From: Clostridiaceae bacterium
GTDB taxonomy: Bacteria > Bacillota > Clostridia > Lachnospirales > Lachnospiraceae
Reading direction: 5' to 3'
Length of the DNA stretch: 64,000 bases
Assembly: GCA_009911065.1 (NCBI GenBank)
Contig: QXWR01000007.1
Location: 83,690-147,689, forward strand
The notes under the pieces were generated by a model. The model was not told the origin of the DNA. It saw only the letters and a program-made list of their open reading frames with translations, and searched no databases. Numbering within the stretch: position 1 is the stretch's first letter; the number at the start of each line of letters is the position of its first letter. Positions 33,409 through 41,708 of the stretch are shown piece by piece. The position numbers and the translations under genes were made by a program.

Positions 33409-36255
33409 TTACTCCATCTCCTTTCCTTTTTCTTTTAAATATATCTCTCCAAGAGCAATCAGCTCCTGAAGGGAATACAAGCGGCATTGCCGCAGATTCC
33501 CAGATTGGTCATCAAACACAAACGTATTCCCCACAATATCACAAAGATTCGGCAAAACAGCCAGAGTCTGCAAATGATTATCCAATAACAATCCATACCG
33601 CTCTCCTGCTGCATTTATATACTCTGTAACCACATAGTCTCCCATCTGCGTCACATAGGTAAGATAGGAATCTTCCTCCAAATCTGCTACCTTTTGATCC
33701 GTTTTCAGACTGTACACCTCCGGAACGCCATGAAGAGGAGATGCAATCCGGTACTGATCTGTATAAAATTCTTCAAATAGATCTTTGGACGGCAATTCCC
33801 CTACAGTTTCTGAAATTAAAGAGCCATCTGCGGCACTGTAACAACGTATGGTTCCGTCATACCAGATTACCTCTAACCATGAACCCTCATCACTTTTCCG
33901 AAACTGCTGGTCATAGATTTTATCTCCATCCGGCAAAGACTTTTCTCCAATCATTTTTCCAGTTTTGTCATAAATGCGAAATTGCTCATGGTTAAAAAGC
34001 ATGGCAGTTCGGCCATCCTGACTAATTCTGGCTTCCTCGTGGTCATAGCGCGAATCATAAGAAAAAATCTGTGCCTCTTTATGATCTTCCAGCTTCATTA
34101 TTCTTACAGAAGGTTGGTTGCGGTTGCCTAAAAGAGCATATTGATCCGTCAACGCCACAAAATCACAATTCTCGCTGCAATCTTCTGACAAAATAACATT
34201 AGCTCCACTGTCATAAAAAGAAAAACCAGGCTGATCGGTTGCAGCCAGAACAAATTCTTTTCCCACGGAAAAATTAGTGATATTTACAGAATCTGTATAA
34301 GCCAGTTCCGTTTCCTCCAAAGTATCCGGGTCAAAATGAACCAGCAAATTTCCATTTGAGAGATAAATCTGATTGTCTCTCACATCCAGCAGAAAATCAT
34401 CCAAAGAATCGTATCCTCCCACATAAACCGCTTCCTTTGTATCCACTAAGCCAAAGATCGATTCTCCGCTTTTTCCTCCTGTAAAAGCAAAATATTTTCC
34501 GCAAAATCCACCTTCCATCTTTTCATAATCCGATTCATCCAATAGAATCAAATCATCTTCCGGGTTTTTCAAATCAAAAATCTCAAGTCCACCTTCCGAA
34601 AAGCTGACTGCCAACATACTTCCGTCCATATTCAGTTCAAACACAAAATCACTGGGATCAGCGAAAATATCATTGACCGGCACAGGTACATGTTGTCCAC
34701 GAAAAGAACATTCCATGTTTTTGGTCCCGTCCGACAGATGATAAATCACCCCATAGTCTTCCTGCCGATTTACTGCCGCAGCTATTTTTCCGTCTCCGGA
34801 TATTGCTAACGTGGTGGCAATCTCTCCAACCCACAAAGGTTTTTGTGCATCCAGATCATAATACGTCACTCCTTTGTCTCCTGCATAAAGAATATGATTC
34901 TCATCTACAAAAATCACATCGGACAATGCGGATTTCTCCAAAGGCAATGTGACAATTTTGACGCGGTTTTCCATGTTAAATATTGCCGCCTCATATGCAT
35001 ACCGCACAGCAAATCGGGTCCCTTTTGGCGACACCTCAATTCCAAATGGCGCAGATGGAAATTCCATAACACCCAGCATTTTGTATCCATCTGACAAATC
35101 GTACACTCCCAAAGCATCGGTTAAAGCTTTTTGAGCCTGAGGAGTAACTGGTCCGTCCAAAATACCTCTTTTTTTAGGTATGGCCTGCAATGCATAGGAG
35201 ACCGCCTTGCTCCCGTCTCCCTGGTCAAGACTATTTGCCGAATATTCCGCCAGCGCAAGTGCCTGCTGAGTCTGTTCCATCTGTTTTAATCCCACAAAAA
35301 CACTGATTCCCCCGGCAAAGAAGAGGCTAGAAAGCATTGCGCCGCAAATCCACATTCTTCTTTTATGACGAACCGACCGAATATCCTTTATGGGAAGCTG
35401 ATAGACTGCATTTAACATTTCCGATGCCGTCTGATAACGCTGGTCAGGGCGGACTGACATAGCTTTTTGTATGATTCTGGAAACTTCCAAACTGCACTCA
35501 TCTGCTCGTAAAGCCTCCACTTCCACAGCATTTTCCGCAGGCCGCCTCCCTGACAGCAGATGATAAAAAGTTGCCCCCAGGCTGTAAAGGTCCGAACGAA
35601 CATCCAGCGTATCCCAATTGGAACCACCTGAACTGTTTGATCTTTCTAATGGTATAGTATCCAGAGTCTTTACGGACCGTCCTTTTTCCTTTCCTCTATC
35701 TTGGTCATCCAAACTCCCAATCCCATAATGCTCCGGAGAAGCATAACCTCTGCTGTAACCGATTTTTACCGCCCCGTCCTCTTTCAGGGCAAGAGCAATA
35801 TTATAATCAATGAGGCAGATATCACCATTGGGGCGCAACATAATATTGGCAGGTTTTATGTCTCCGTGGAGAATCCCATAAGGAGGCTGGCTATGTAAAT
35901 ATTCCAAAGCTTTAAGCATCTGGCACATCCATTGAATCACCAACGGTTGAGGAAGCTTTTCTCCTCGTTTCAACAACTTGTCCAGACTCTCCCCTTCAAT
36001 AAAATCCATTACTGTGTAAACGACGCCATTTTCCTGAACAAAGTCATACACTTGTGGAATGTAGGTATGGCTTAACTTCTTTAACATATCTACTTCCCGC
36101 CTTAGCGCCTCTTCCTTTGTATTTAAAGTACGTTTATCTGCTTTTAGCACTACCTGCTTTTTCAGTCTTAAATGACGTCCCAGATAAACAATTCCCCCGC
36201 CTCCGGCGCCGATCTGCTGGTCAATCTCATACATGCCCGCAATCACCAAAGACAT
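33409..36255 (-). CDS. membrane Ser/Thr protein kinase with C-terminal propeller-like sensor region
   Basis: 948 residues. The N-terminal kinase domain (about 8-290) has the Gly loop IGAGGGGIVY, Lys38 in VVLK, catalytic loop HGDIKPAN (Asp132, Lys134, Asn137; HGD instead of HRD), metal Asp150 in LIDYN (in place of DFG) and ASPEHYG. A membrane helix (about 300-322) follows, then some 600 residues of repeated beta-strand units (VIFVDENHILYAGDKG, ISGDGKIAAAVN, ISQDGRTAMLFN) resembling a WD/propeller fold, which would lie outside the cell. No PASTA repeats. The start is the second ATG, seven bases after GGAGG. It lies with a PP2C phosphatase and an FHA protein, forming a phosphorylation circuit within the Tad operon. 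Confidence 0.88.
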   Translation of the reverse strand: MSLVIAGMYEIDQQIGAGGGGIVYLGRHLRLKKQVVLKADKRTLNTKEEALRREVDMLKKLSHTYIPQVYDFVQENGVVYTVMDFIEGESLDKLLKRGEKLPQPLVIQWMCQMLKALEYLHSQPPYGILHGDIKPANIMLRPNGDICLIDYNIALALKEDGAVKIGYSRGYASPEHYGIGSLDDQDRGKEKGRSVKTLDTIPLERSNSSGGSNWDTLDVRSDLYSLGATFYHLLSGRRPAENAVEVEALRADECSLEVSRIIQKAMSVRPDQRYQTASEMLNAVYQLPIKDIRSVRHKRRMWICGAMLSSLFFAGGISVFVGLKQMEQTQQALALAEYSANSLDQGDGSKAVSYALQAIPKKRGILDGPVTPQAQKALTDALGVYDLSDGYKMLGVMEFPSAPFGIEVSPKGTRFAVRYAYEAAIFNMENRVKIVTLPLEKSALSDVIFVDENHILYAGDKGVTYYDLDAQKPLWVGEIATTLAISGDGKIAAAVNRQEDYGVIYHLSDGTKNMECSFRGQHVPVPVNDIFADPSDFVFELNMDGSMLAVSFSEGGLEIFDLKNPEDDLILLDESDYEKMEGGFCGKYFAFTGGKSGESIFGLVDTKEAVYVGGYDSLDDFLLDVRDNQIYLSNGNLLVHFDPDTLEETELAYTDSVNITNFSVGKEFVLAATDQPGFSFYDSGANVILSEDCSENCDFVALTDQYALLGNRNQPSVRIMKLEDHKEAQIFSYDSRYDHEEARISQDGRTAMLFNHEQFRIYDKTGKMIGEKSLPDGDKIYDQQFRKSDEGSWLEVIWYDGTIRCYSAADGSLISETVGELPSKDLFEEFYTDQYRIASPLHGVPEVYSLKTDQKVADLEEDSYLTYVTQMGDYVVTEYINAAGERYGLLLDNHLQTLAVLPNLCDIVGNTFVFDDQSGNLRQCRLYSLQELIALGEIYLKEKGKEME

Positions 36256-36312
36256 GGCCATCCCTCCTTTGTTTCCCTATTCCCTTCCATATCTCCAGAC
36301 ATCCAGATAGAC

Positions 36313-36477
36313 TTACATTCGTCTTGGCAGTTTACCATACTCCTCCTCAAGAGTTCTGCGAATTTTTCTTCCTGTAAATAGAAAAATCAAAGTACAAATC
36401 AATCCTAATCCAACTGACACTGCCATACCTGCTGCTCCACAAAAAAACAAACACTGACTTTCCGACCAGCCAATCAC
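36313..36477 (-). CDS. small membrane protein
   Basis: 54 residues from a GTG start: VIGWSESQCLFFCG, then one membrane helix (about residues 15-37, GMAVSVGLGLICTLIFLF) and a basic tail ending GKLPRRM. GGAG lies eight bases before the GTG. Sits in the tightly packed operon between the kinase and the PP2C phosphatase genes, in the same direction. Not recognised. Its place suggests an accessory to the kinase-phosphatase pair; the evidence is reading frame, ribosome-binding site and location. Confidence 0.65.
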   Translation of the reverse strand: MIGWSESQCLFFCGAAGMAVSVGLGLICTLIFLFTGRKIRRTLEEEYGKLPRRM

Positions 36478-36520
36478 TCCCTCATCTCCTTTATCCCATC
36501 ATGCATTCTATAAAACCATA

Positions 36521-37297
36521 TTAAAAAAATGCTTCCACCTTCACCCCAACCACTGTAATATTGTCCGTCTCCCCCCGCTTTTTTACCAAACTGACCCCAG
36601 AAAGCAAACCATTTTTTAAGTCTTCTTCCCTTTGGATTCTTTGAGGAGAAAAATACCCCATCCACTCCCAGGGTTTTATCTCATGCCAGAATCCGTCCGT
36701 ACATAACAAAAAGACTGACGGCTTTTGAACCTTTCCTAAAATAATATCCGGGTTTACTTCTGGCTCAGCTCCAATGCATTTTAAAATTATGTTTCTCCTT
36801 TGGTCCTTCTTAGCCTCTTCCATGGACATATGTCCAAGCGCCACCTCTCTGGCCACCCAGGAATGGTCGCTGGTAATCTGCTTTGTCTGACAACCAATCT
36901 GATAAATCCGACTGTCTCCCACATGTCCCACAAGATATTGTCCATTCCATAACAGCAGCATACTTAACGTGGTTCCGCTTAATATTCCCCTCCGAAGGCC
37001 ATCTTGATAAATTTCCTGATTGATATTCTCCAAAAGCTGCCTGCACCGATAATACAGCAGAGATTCCGGATGACTTGTATGAAAGATCCCAGACAACTCA
37101 TAATCAAACCAGGACGACAGCTCCAAAACTGCTTTTCTGCTGGCTTGCTCCCCCCGGCTTAGTCCCCCTACACCGTCACAGACTGCCGCAAGAAGAATGG
37201 TTTCCTTTCCTGCCTTTGTACTTTTGATCACAAGAGAATCCTGATTAACCTTTCGGACGGTCCCTGTATCTGTATAGCCGGAATATAAAAATTTCAT
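36521..37297 (-). CDS. PP2C-family protein phosphatase
   Basis: 258 residues, the PrpC/Stp1 type that reverses Hanks-type kinase phosphorylation using Mn or Mg. Metal motifs: GYTDTGTVRKVNQDS, AAVCDGVGGLSRGEQAS, VGHVGDSRIYQI, ITSDHSWV and LLCTDGFWHE, with a C-terminal RGETDNITVVGVKV. Cytoplasmic, no extra domain. Lies 12 bases after the FHA gene and shortly before the kinase, as in many Gram-positive kinase loci. Confidence 0.93.
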   Translation of the reverse strand: MKFLYSGYTDTGTVRKVNQDSLVIKSTKAGKETILLAAVCDGVGGLSRGEQASRKAVLELSSWFDYELSGIFHTSHPESLLYYRCRQLLENINQEIYQDGLRRGILSGTTLSMLLLWNGQYLVGHVGDSRIYQIGCQTKQITSDHSWVAREVALGHMSMEEAKKDQRRNIILKCIGAEPEVNPDIILGKVQKPSVFLLCTDGFWHEIKPWEWMGYFSPQRIQREEDLKNGLLSGVSLVKKRGETDNITVVGVKVEAFF

Positions 37298-37309
37298 ACA
37301 ATCACTCCG

Positions 37310-38848
37310 TCAACTGATCATAAAATCAAAATCCTCATCTGCTAAGGTAATCACATCCCCTGTGCGAAGCATCTGGTCCTGTCCGGCAAATACCATCTTT
37401 CCATTTACATAAGTATGATTCAAAGAATTACAATCACGAATAAAATATTGCCCCTGTACCAAGTAAATATCTGCATGAACCGCTCCAATGGCCCGATTGT
37501 CAGCAATATAAAAATCTGCAAAGCTGCCTTCTCTTCCAATATGAAACAGATCTTTATGAATGACTACGCTCTGACCGTTCCTTCTGCGGGTCAGCCTCAC
37601 TACCCGGCGGGCCGAATCATATACTTCTCTCTCGCCGCCTCCTAAAATCACGGTCTCCCCACAGTCAGCTCCACTTCCCATAATCACCGTTTCCCTGGAC
37701 CCACTTCCATCTTCTGTGGCTCCAAATCCATTATTCCCCTGTGGAGGGACCAAAGAAACCTTTTGATACGAATCTGCAAAAATATGAACTTCGCTCTCGG
37801 GTGGATTTTCCCATACAGGAGGAGGAATTTCCCCTTTCTTTCTCTTATCCCGACGGAATAAACCACCTTTCTTTTTTTCTTCCTGACTCTTTTTTTCTTT
37901 TTTGGAAAAAAGCCCTTTCTTCTTTTTTTCTTCTTCCGATGCTTTTGGAAGAGTCTGCTCTACCGGTCCGGGCGGCACAAGAAAACTTCCTGACGTCAGA
38001 CCGTCTGGCTGGGGAATTTCCGGCTGCATACTGCCTCTTTGCTGACTTTTTCCCCGCGATTTCCCAAAAGAAAAGCCGTCAGGCTGCTGAGGTTCTGACA
38101 CAACACTTCCACCTGGTAATGTTTTGGATCGTTGGTTTTCTGCCAATACACTTTCCTCCAGCAGATTCCCATACAGCAGACTCTCTTGCGGTACCGTTTC
38201 TCCCCTAAATCCATCCGACTGCGGACTTTCCAGGGAATAACTGTCATCTGAGGCAAAATCAGACTGTATAAAATTCTGCTGTAACCTCAAATCTCTTTCC
38301 TCCATTTGTTCTGTCAGGAAACGTCTCAGCTCCTCAAAGCTCCAGCCCTTCGTCTGATTGATGAAATGAATCAGTTTTGCCACATAGGATACATCCTGGT
38401 CCATACAAAATCTTAAATGAGAAAGAAATGTAAGCAAAAACTCCTTCATGGAACAAGAAGACGTAAATTCATCTATGGGAAGATAAACAAGGCTTGCTTC
38501 CTTCCTGGCTATATCCACAAAAATAAAATCTACATCCAGAAGAAGCTTTTCCTTTGGCAGCATATATTCTTCAATTTCCTGAACCGCACAAACAAAGGAC
38601 TGACAAAATCCCAGCACTGCTGTCCGACTCATCTCTTTTTGCACATAATCCACCAAAGGAATTTTGGATGTCACTGGATATTTCAAATAACAATCCCCAT
38701 CCCGACAGACAAAAGATGGTCTTAAAATTCCTGCAATCTCATTACTTTGAAGCATACCTTTTGCAAATGAATCCAGATGTTCTTCCTCATCCAAATGATA
38801 CACCAGCAATGTTTCCTGTCCCTGATTTTCGTATGTAAAAGTTTTCAT
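37310..38848 (-). CDS. FHA-domain protein with N-terminal DUF6382-like domain
   Basis: 512 residues from MKTFTYEN, with GAGGGG just upstream. Residues 1-190 resemble the DUF6382 domain found before FHA modules. A long, poorly ordered middle (about 195-420) is rich in Ser, Pro and Lys. The FHA domain (about 420-510) has FHIGREGSFADFYIADNRAIGAVHADI, with the Arg and His of the phosphothreonine pocket, and SLNHTYVNGK. FHA domains bind phosphothreonine, so it is the likely reader of the kinase at 33409-36255. Placed between the WG-repeat and PP2C genes. Confidence 0.88.
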   Translation of the reverse strand: MKTFTYENQGQETLLVYHLDEEEHLDSFAKGMLQSNEIAGILRPSFVCRDGDCYLKYPVTSKIPLVDYVQKEMSRTAVLGFCQSFVCAVQEIEEYMLPKEKLLLDVDFIFVDIARKEASLVYLPIDEFTSSCSMKEFLLTFLSHLRFCMDQDVSYVAKLIHFINQTKGWSFEELRRFLTEQMEERDLRLQQNFIQSDFASDDSYSLESPQSDGFRGETVPQESLLYGNLLEESVLAENQRSKTLPGGSVVSEPQQPDGFSFGKSRGKSQQRGSMQPEIPQPDGLTSGSFLVPPGPVEQTLPKASEEEKKKKGLFSKKEKKSQEEKKKGGLFRRDKRKKGEIPPPVWENPPESEVHIFADSYQKVSLVPPQGNNGFGATEDGSGSRETVIMGSGADCGETVILGGGEREVYDSARRVVRLTRRRNGQSVVIHKDLFHIGREGSFADFYIADNRAIGAVHADIYLVQGQYFIRDCNSLNHTYVNGKMVFAGQDQMLRTGDVITLADEDFDFMIS

Positions 38849-38926
38849 TTTCCCCTCTTTCTCAGAACCTGTCTGTAAAGCTGTGACCATTAGACAAGTT
38901 ATCTGTACTTCCTCAGATGGAAGCTT

Positions 38927-40225
38927 TTATGATTTCACATTCAACTCAATTACGGTCCAGGTATTACCCTTTTTCACCGGGGCCAAACCATGGTAAAAAC
39001 TTCGGGCTTCTGTAAATGTATCTTCAATTACCAGCCGCCCCTCCTGGTTGATAAATCCCCAGCCATTCAAGGTCTTTACCGGAGCCAGTCCATTGGAAAA
39101 TGCCCCAGCCTCCTCATATTGAGGCTCAATCACCAGGTTCCCGTCCACATCTATAAATCCCCATTTTTCACCCTTTTTTACAGCAGTAGGCTCATCCGTG
39201 ACAAATGCCACCGCCTTCTGATAAAGCTCTTCCCCCACAAACTCTCCCTTTTCATTGACCATTCTATAGCCTTCTTTTGTCTTCACAAACGCTCTTCCAG
39301 ATATGGAACAATATCCATAGGAATCTGTAATCACATCCTCATAAACATAATCTGTAATCAACTCAAACGCCTCTCCAATCAAAGCCCATTTTCCATTCTG
39401 ACACACTGCCCCAAAACCATTTTGAATCACAGTGGCCTTTTCCCACACAAAAGGCGACAATTCCTCAAACCGCTCATTAATATACCCATAATTTCCGTTA
39501 ATTTTTGCCGGAGCCATACCATTACAAAGCACTCCCAGCTCCTCCACGAACTGTTCCTTACGGGGAACTTCAATCCGGTATCCACTGCTGTTAGCATAGT
39601 AAAATTTTCCATCTTTTAAAACCGGAATCACACTCCGATCCCCGGACAAAACTCCAATCCATTCATTGACACACCGGACAATGGTCTTCCCCCCAGTGTT
39701 CATCAATCCATAACGTCCTTCTTCCACAATCACTGTGCTGTCATTGCGGAAAGGAAAAATATCATCATATCCTAAATAGAAATCCTTATAGGTATAACGC
39801 ACTTTTTCATACCGCTTCATCACCTCTTCCCCACCCTTGTGATTTTTCAAGGCATCCTGAAGAAGATGGACAGCACTCTCATTCCGCCGGTTTTCGATAT
39901 AATAATCTGCCAGTAAAATAACTACCTCTTCCGGGTATCCATACTCCTGATTCATCCCATTACATTGGTTAATAAAAGAAGATTCATCCCCCAGTGCCAG
40001 ATAATCTTTTGCAATCCGGATTTTCACTTCTCTGGAACCTGGATAATAGTTTAACGCTTCCTTGTAGGATTCAATCGCCCGCACATAGATTTCGTCCGAT
40101 TCGTACTGCTCCCCTTCTTCAAGCAGTTGCTGGTACCGGACAGGTTTTTCCATCAGTTCCTTTCCGGTTACGCTCCAGCCAAGAATCAAAAGTCCTGCCA
40201 TTGCAAATAAAACCGCCTGTTTCAT
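38927..40225 (-). CDS. TPR and WG-repeat protein
   Basis: 432 residues from MKQAVLFAMAGLLILGWSV, with AAAGGAG upstream. One N-terminal membrane anchor or signal (about 3-20), a TPR-like helical region (YVRAIESYKEALNYYPGSREVK, residues 40-120 or so), then WG repeats of about 45-60 residues recognised by GRYGLMNTGGKTIV, GNYGYINERFEELS, GEKWGFIDVDGNLVIEPQYEEA and NGWGFINQEGRLVIEDTFTEA. WG repeats are thought to form beta-solenoid or propeller binding surfaces. Function unknown; the operon suggests a role with the pilus or with kinase signalling on the outside of the membrane. Confidence 0.85.
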   Translation of the reverse strand: MKQAVLFAMAGLLILGWSVTGKELMEKPVRYQQLLEEGEQYESDEIYVRAIESYKEALNYYPGSREVKIRIAKDYLALGDESSFINQCNGMNQEYGYPEEVVILLADYYIENRRNESAVHLLQDALKNHKGGEEVMKRYEKVRYTYKDFYLGYDDIFPFRNDSTVIVEEGRYGLMNTGGKTIVRCVNEWIGVLSGDRSVIPVLKDGKFYYANSSGYRIEVPRKEQFVEELGVLCNGMAPAKINGNYGYINERFEELSPFVWEKATVIQNGFGAVCQNGKWALIGEAFELITDYVYEDVITDSYGYCSISGRAFVKTKEGYRMVNEKGEFVGEELYQKAVAFVTDEPTAVKKGEKWGFIDVDGNLVIEPQYEEAGAFSNGLAPVKTLNGWGFINQEGRLVIEDTFTEARSFYHGLAPVKKGNTWTVIELNVKS

Positions 40226-40236
40226 ACACTGCTCCT

Positions 40237-40860
40237 TTAAAATCCCATTAAAATCGTCAGAATGGTTCCTGCTGCCGCAAACGGGGCAAAAGCAAGCTCC
40301 GAGCGAAGAGAAGCTTTCTGAATCAGCAAAACTGCTATTCCGCCAACCAGCGTCAGAGTCATGGTGACAATCAGACTGCTCATTAAAACAGAAAAGCCAA
40401 GGTAAAATCCCATCATGCCAATCATTTTCACATCTCCCATGCCAATTCCCTTTCTCGCTGCCATTCCTGCCGCCCAAAAAAGAAAACTCCCTCCAAGGAT
40501 TCCTGCCATGGAAGACAACACGATTTCCGCCCATAATTCCGGAAAGCAAATACACTCTCCTGCCAAAAGAATGGTACGAATCCCACACATCCCTGCCAAA
40601 GCCCGGTTAGGAATCCTCTTTTCTTTGCTGTCCACCAGAGCCAAGAGCAACAGTCCATACATTAGAATCCAGTATCGAACCATTTTCAGAAAATGATATT
40701 CATACCGAATCATCAAAAATCCGCCTGACAGAAACACCACCGCCGAACCGCCTGCCAAAATCCATGCCATTCTCCGGCTCCACATCTTCCACTGAATTAG
40801 CTGTGTTTTCCCAAACCAAAGCCCTGCTGCAAATCCCGCCACTGCCACTGCCATTTCCAT
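40237..40860 (-). CDS. prepilin peptidase (A24, TadV/CpaA type)
   Basis: 207-residue integral membrane aspartic protease that trims Flp prepilins. The two catalytic aspartates are visible in ALVDSKEKRIPN and in the GxGD motif GIGMGDVKMIG. No N-terminal methylase domain, as in TadV. The start at MEMAVAV is preferred because GAGG lies eight bases upstream. It follows the TadE/G-like gene by 17 bases. Confidence 0.9.
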   Translation of the reverse strand: MEMAVAVAGFAAGLWFGKTQLIQWKMWSRRMAWILAGGSAVVFLSGGFLMIRYEYHFLKMVRYWILMYGLLLLALVDSKEKRIPNRALAGMCGIRTILLAGECICFPELWAEIVLSSMAGILGGSFLFWAAGMAARKGIGMGDVKMIGMMGFYLGFSVLMSSLIVTMTLTLVGGIAVLLIQKASLRSELAFAPFAAAGTILTILMGF

Positions 40861-40877
40861 ACCATTTTCCTCATTCT

Positions 40878-41675
40878 CTAGTCCCCGGAACCCCATGCTT
40901 TTGTGGATGCTGACTGAATAAAATGAAATTCTTTCTGATTAAATCCGGGATATTCCACCTTCATGGTGTAAGAAACCTGGACTACTATCGTTTTCCCGTC
41001 ATTAAAAAGTGTACTTCCTGTAAAATTCAGTCCATCCAGACCTCCCACCACCCCCAGCTGTTCCAAAACATCTCTTCCTTTGGAATCCGTCCCATACAAA
41101 AAAATTTGTTCTCTAACCAAAGCTTTGCTGATGGGAGCCGCCACAAGATAGGACTTTACCTTGCTAAATGCTGTATCTTTTGCCACGGTTCCAAGCCCTT
41201 TTAATATTTTTTTCGGTTCCTGGAAATAATCTCCCCCAGTCTCTATCATCGTATTGGCTGCCGCCATCATATTTTGAAACTCTTCATACGTCACATCTTT
41301 TGTATCCTGAATGGAAGCAGCCAAAGAAGCCAAATCCTCATTTTCTGGAATGACAGCCACGGAATCGGAAATATGTGTGCTTCCCTGATCTATGGCGTCG
41401 TAAAGCTTCACCACTGTATCAATCACATGGTCCGTATCTTTTTTGAATTTTCCTGCTTCCTGATTCAAATTTCCACTATCTTCCATCAGTCCCGTCAAAC
41501 TTACAATATAACAATAGGAAGAAATCTCTTTGGCTGTCTGGGTGATGCTGTACTGAATAATCATCTGTGCGCGAATAAAACTGGTCACTGCCACAATCCC
41601 TGCATATCCAAAAATAAATGCCACCAGCACAATCGCTGCCTCTACCGTAAGAGATCCCCGCTGCCCTCTCACCAT
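40878..41675 (-). CDS. TadE/TadG-like pseudopilin
   Basis: 265 residues. RGQRGSLTVEAAIVLVAFIFGYAGIVAVTSFI is the TadE-type motif: a Gly, the conserved Glu in VEAA and a single hydrophobic helix, followed by an extracellular domain of about 220 residues with little charge. Minor pilin of the Tad system. Lies between the DUF5702 protein and prepilin peptidase genes. Confidence 0.85.
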   Translation of the reverse strand: MVRGQRGSLTVEAAIVLVAFIFGYAGIVAVTSFIRAQMIIQYSITQTAKEISSYCYIVSLTGLMEDSGNLNQEAGKFKKDTDHVIDTVVKLYDAIDQGSTHISDSVAVIPENEDLASLAASIQDTKDVTYEEFQNMMAAANTMIETGGDYFQEPKKILKGLGTVAKDTAFSKVKSYLVAAPISKALVREQIFLYGTDSKGRDVLEQLGVVGGLDGLNFTGSTLFNDGKTIVVQVSYTMKVEYPGFNQKEFHFIQSASTKAWGSGD

Positions 41676-41708
41676 TTTCTCCTCTTTTCTCTCCCCTGTT
41701 TCGCTTTC

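Noticed and set aside
32506..33469. Long plus-strand open frames rich in Ser, Phe and Leu opposite the giant protein gene
   Set aside because: They are the antisense of the GAA/GAT-rich tandem repeats, which lack stops on the opposite strand; no ribosome-binding site or promoter supports them.
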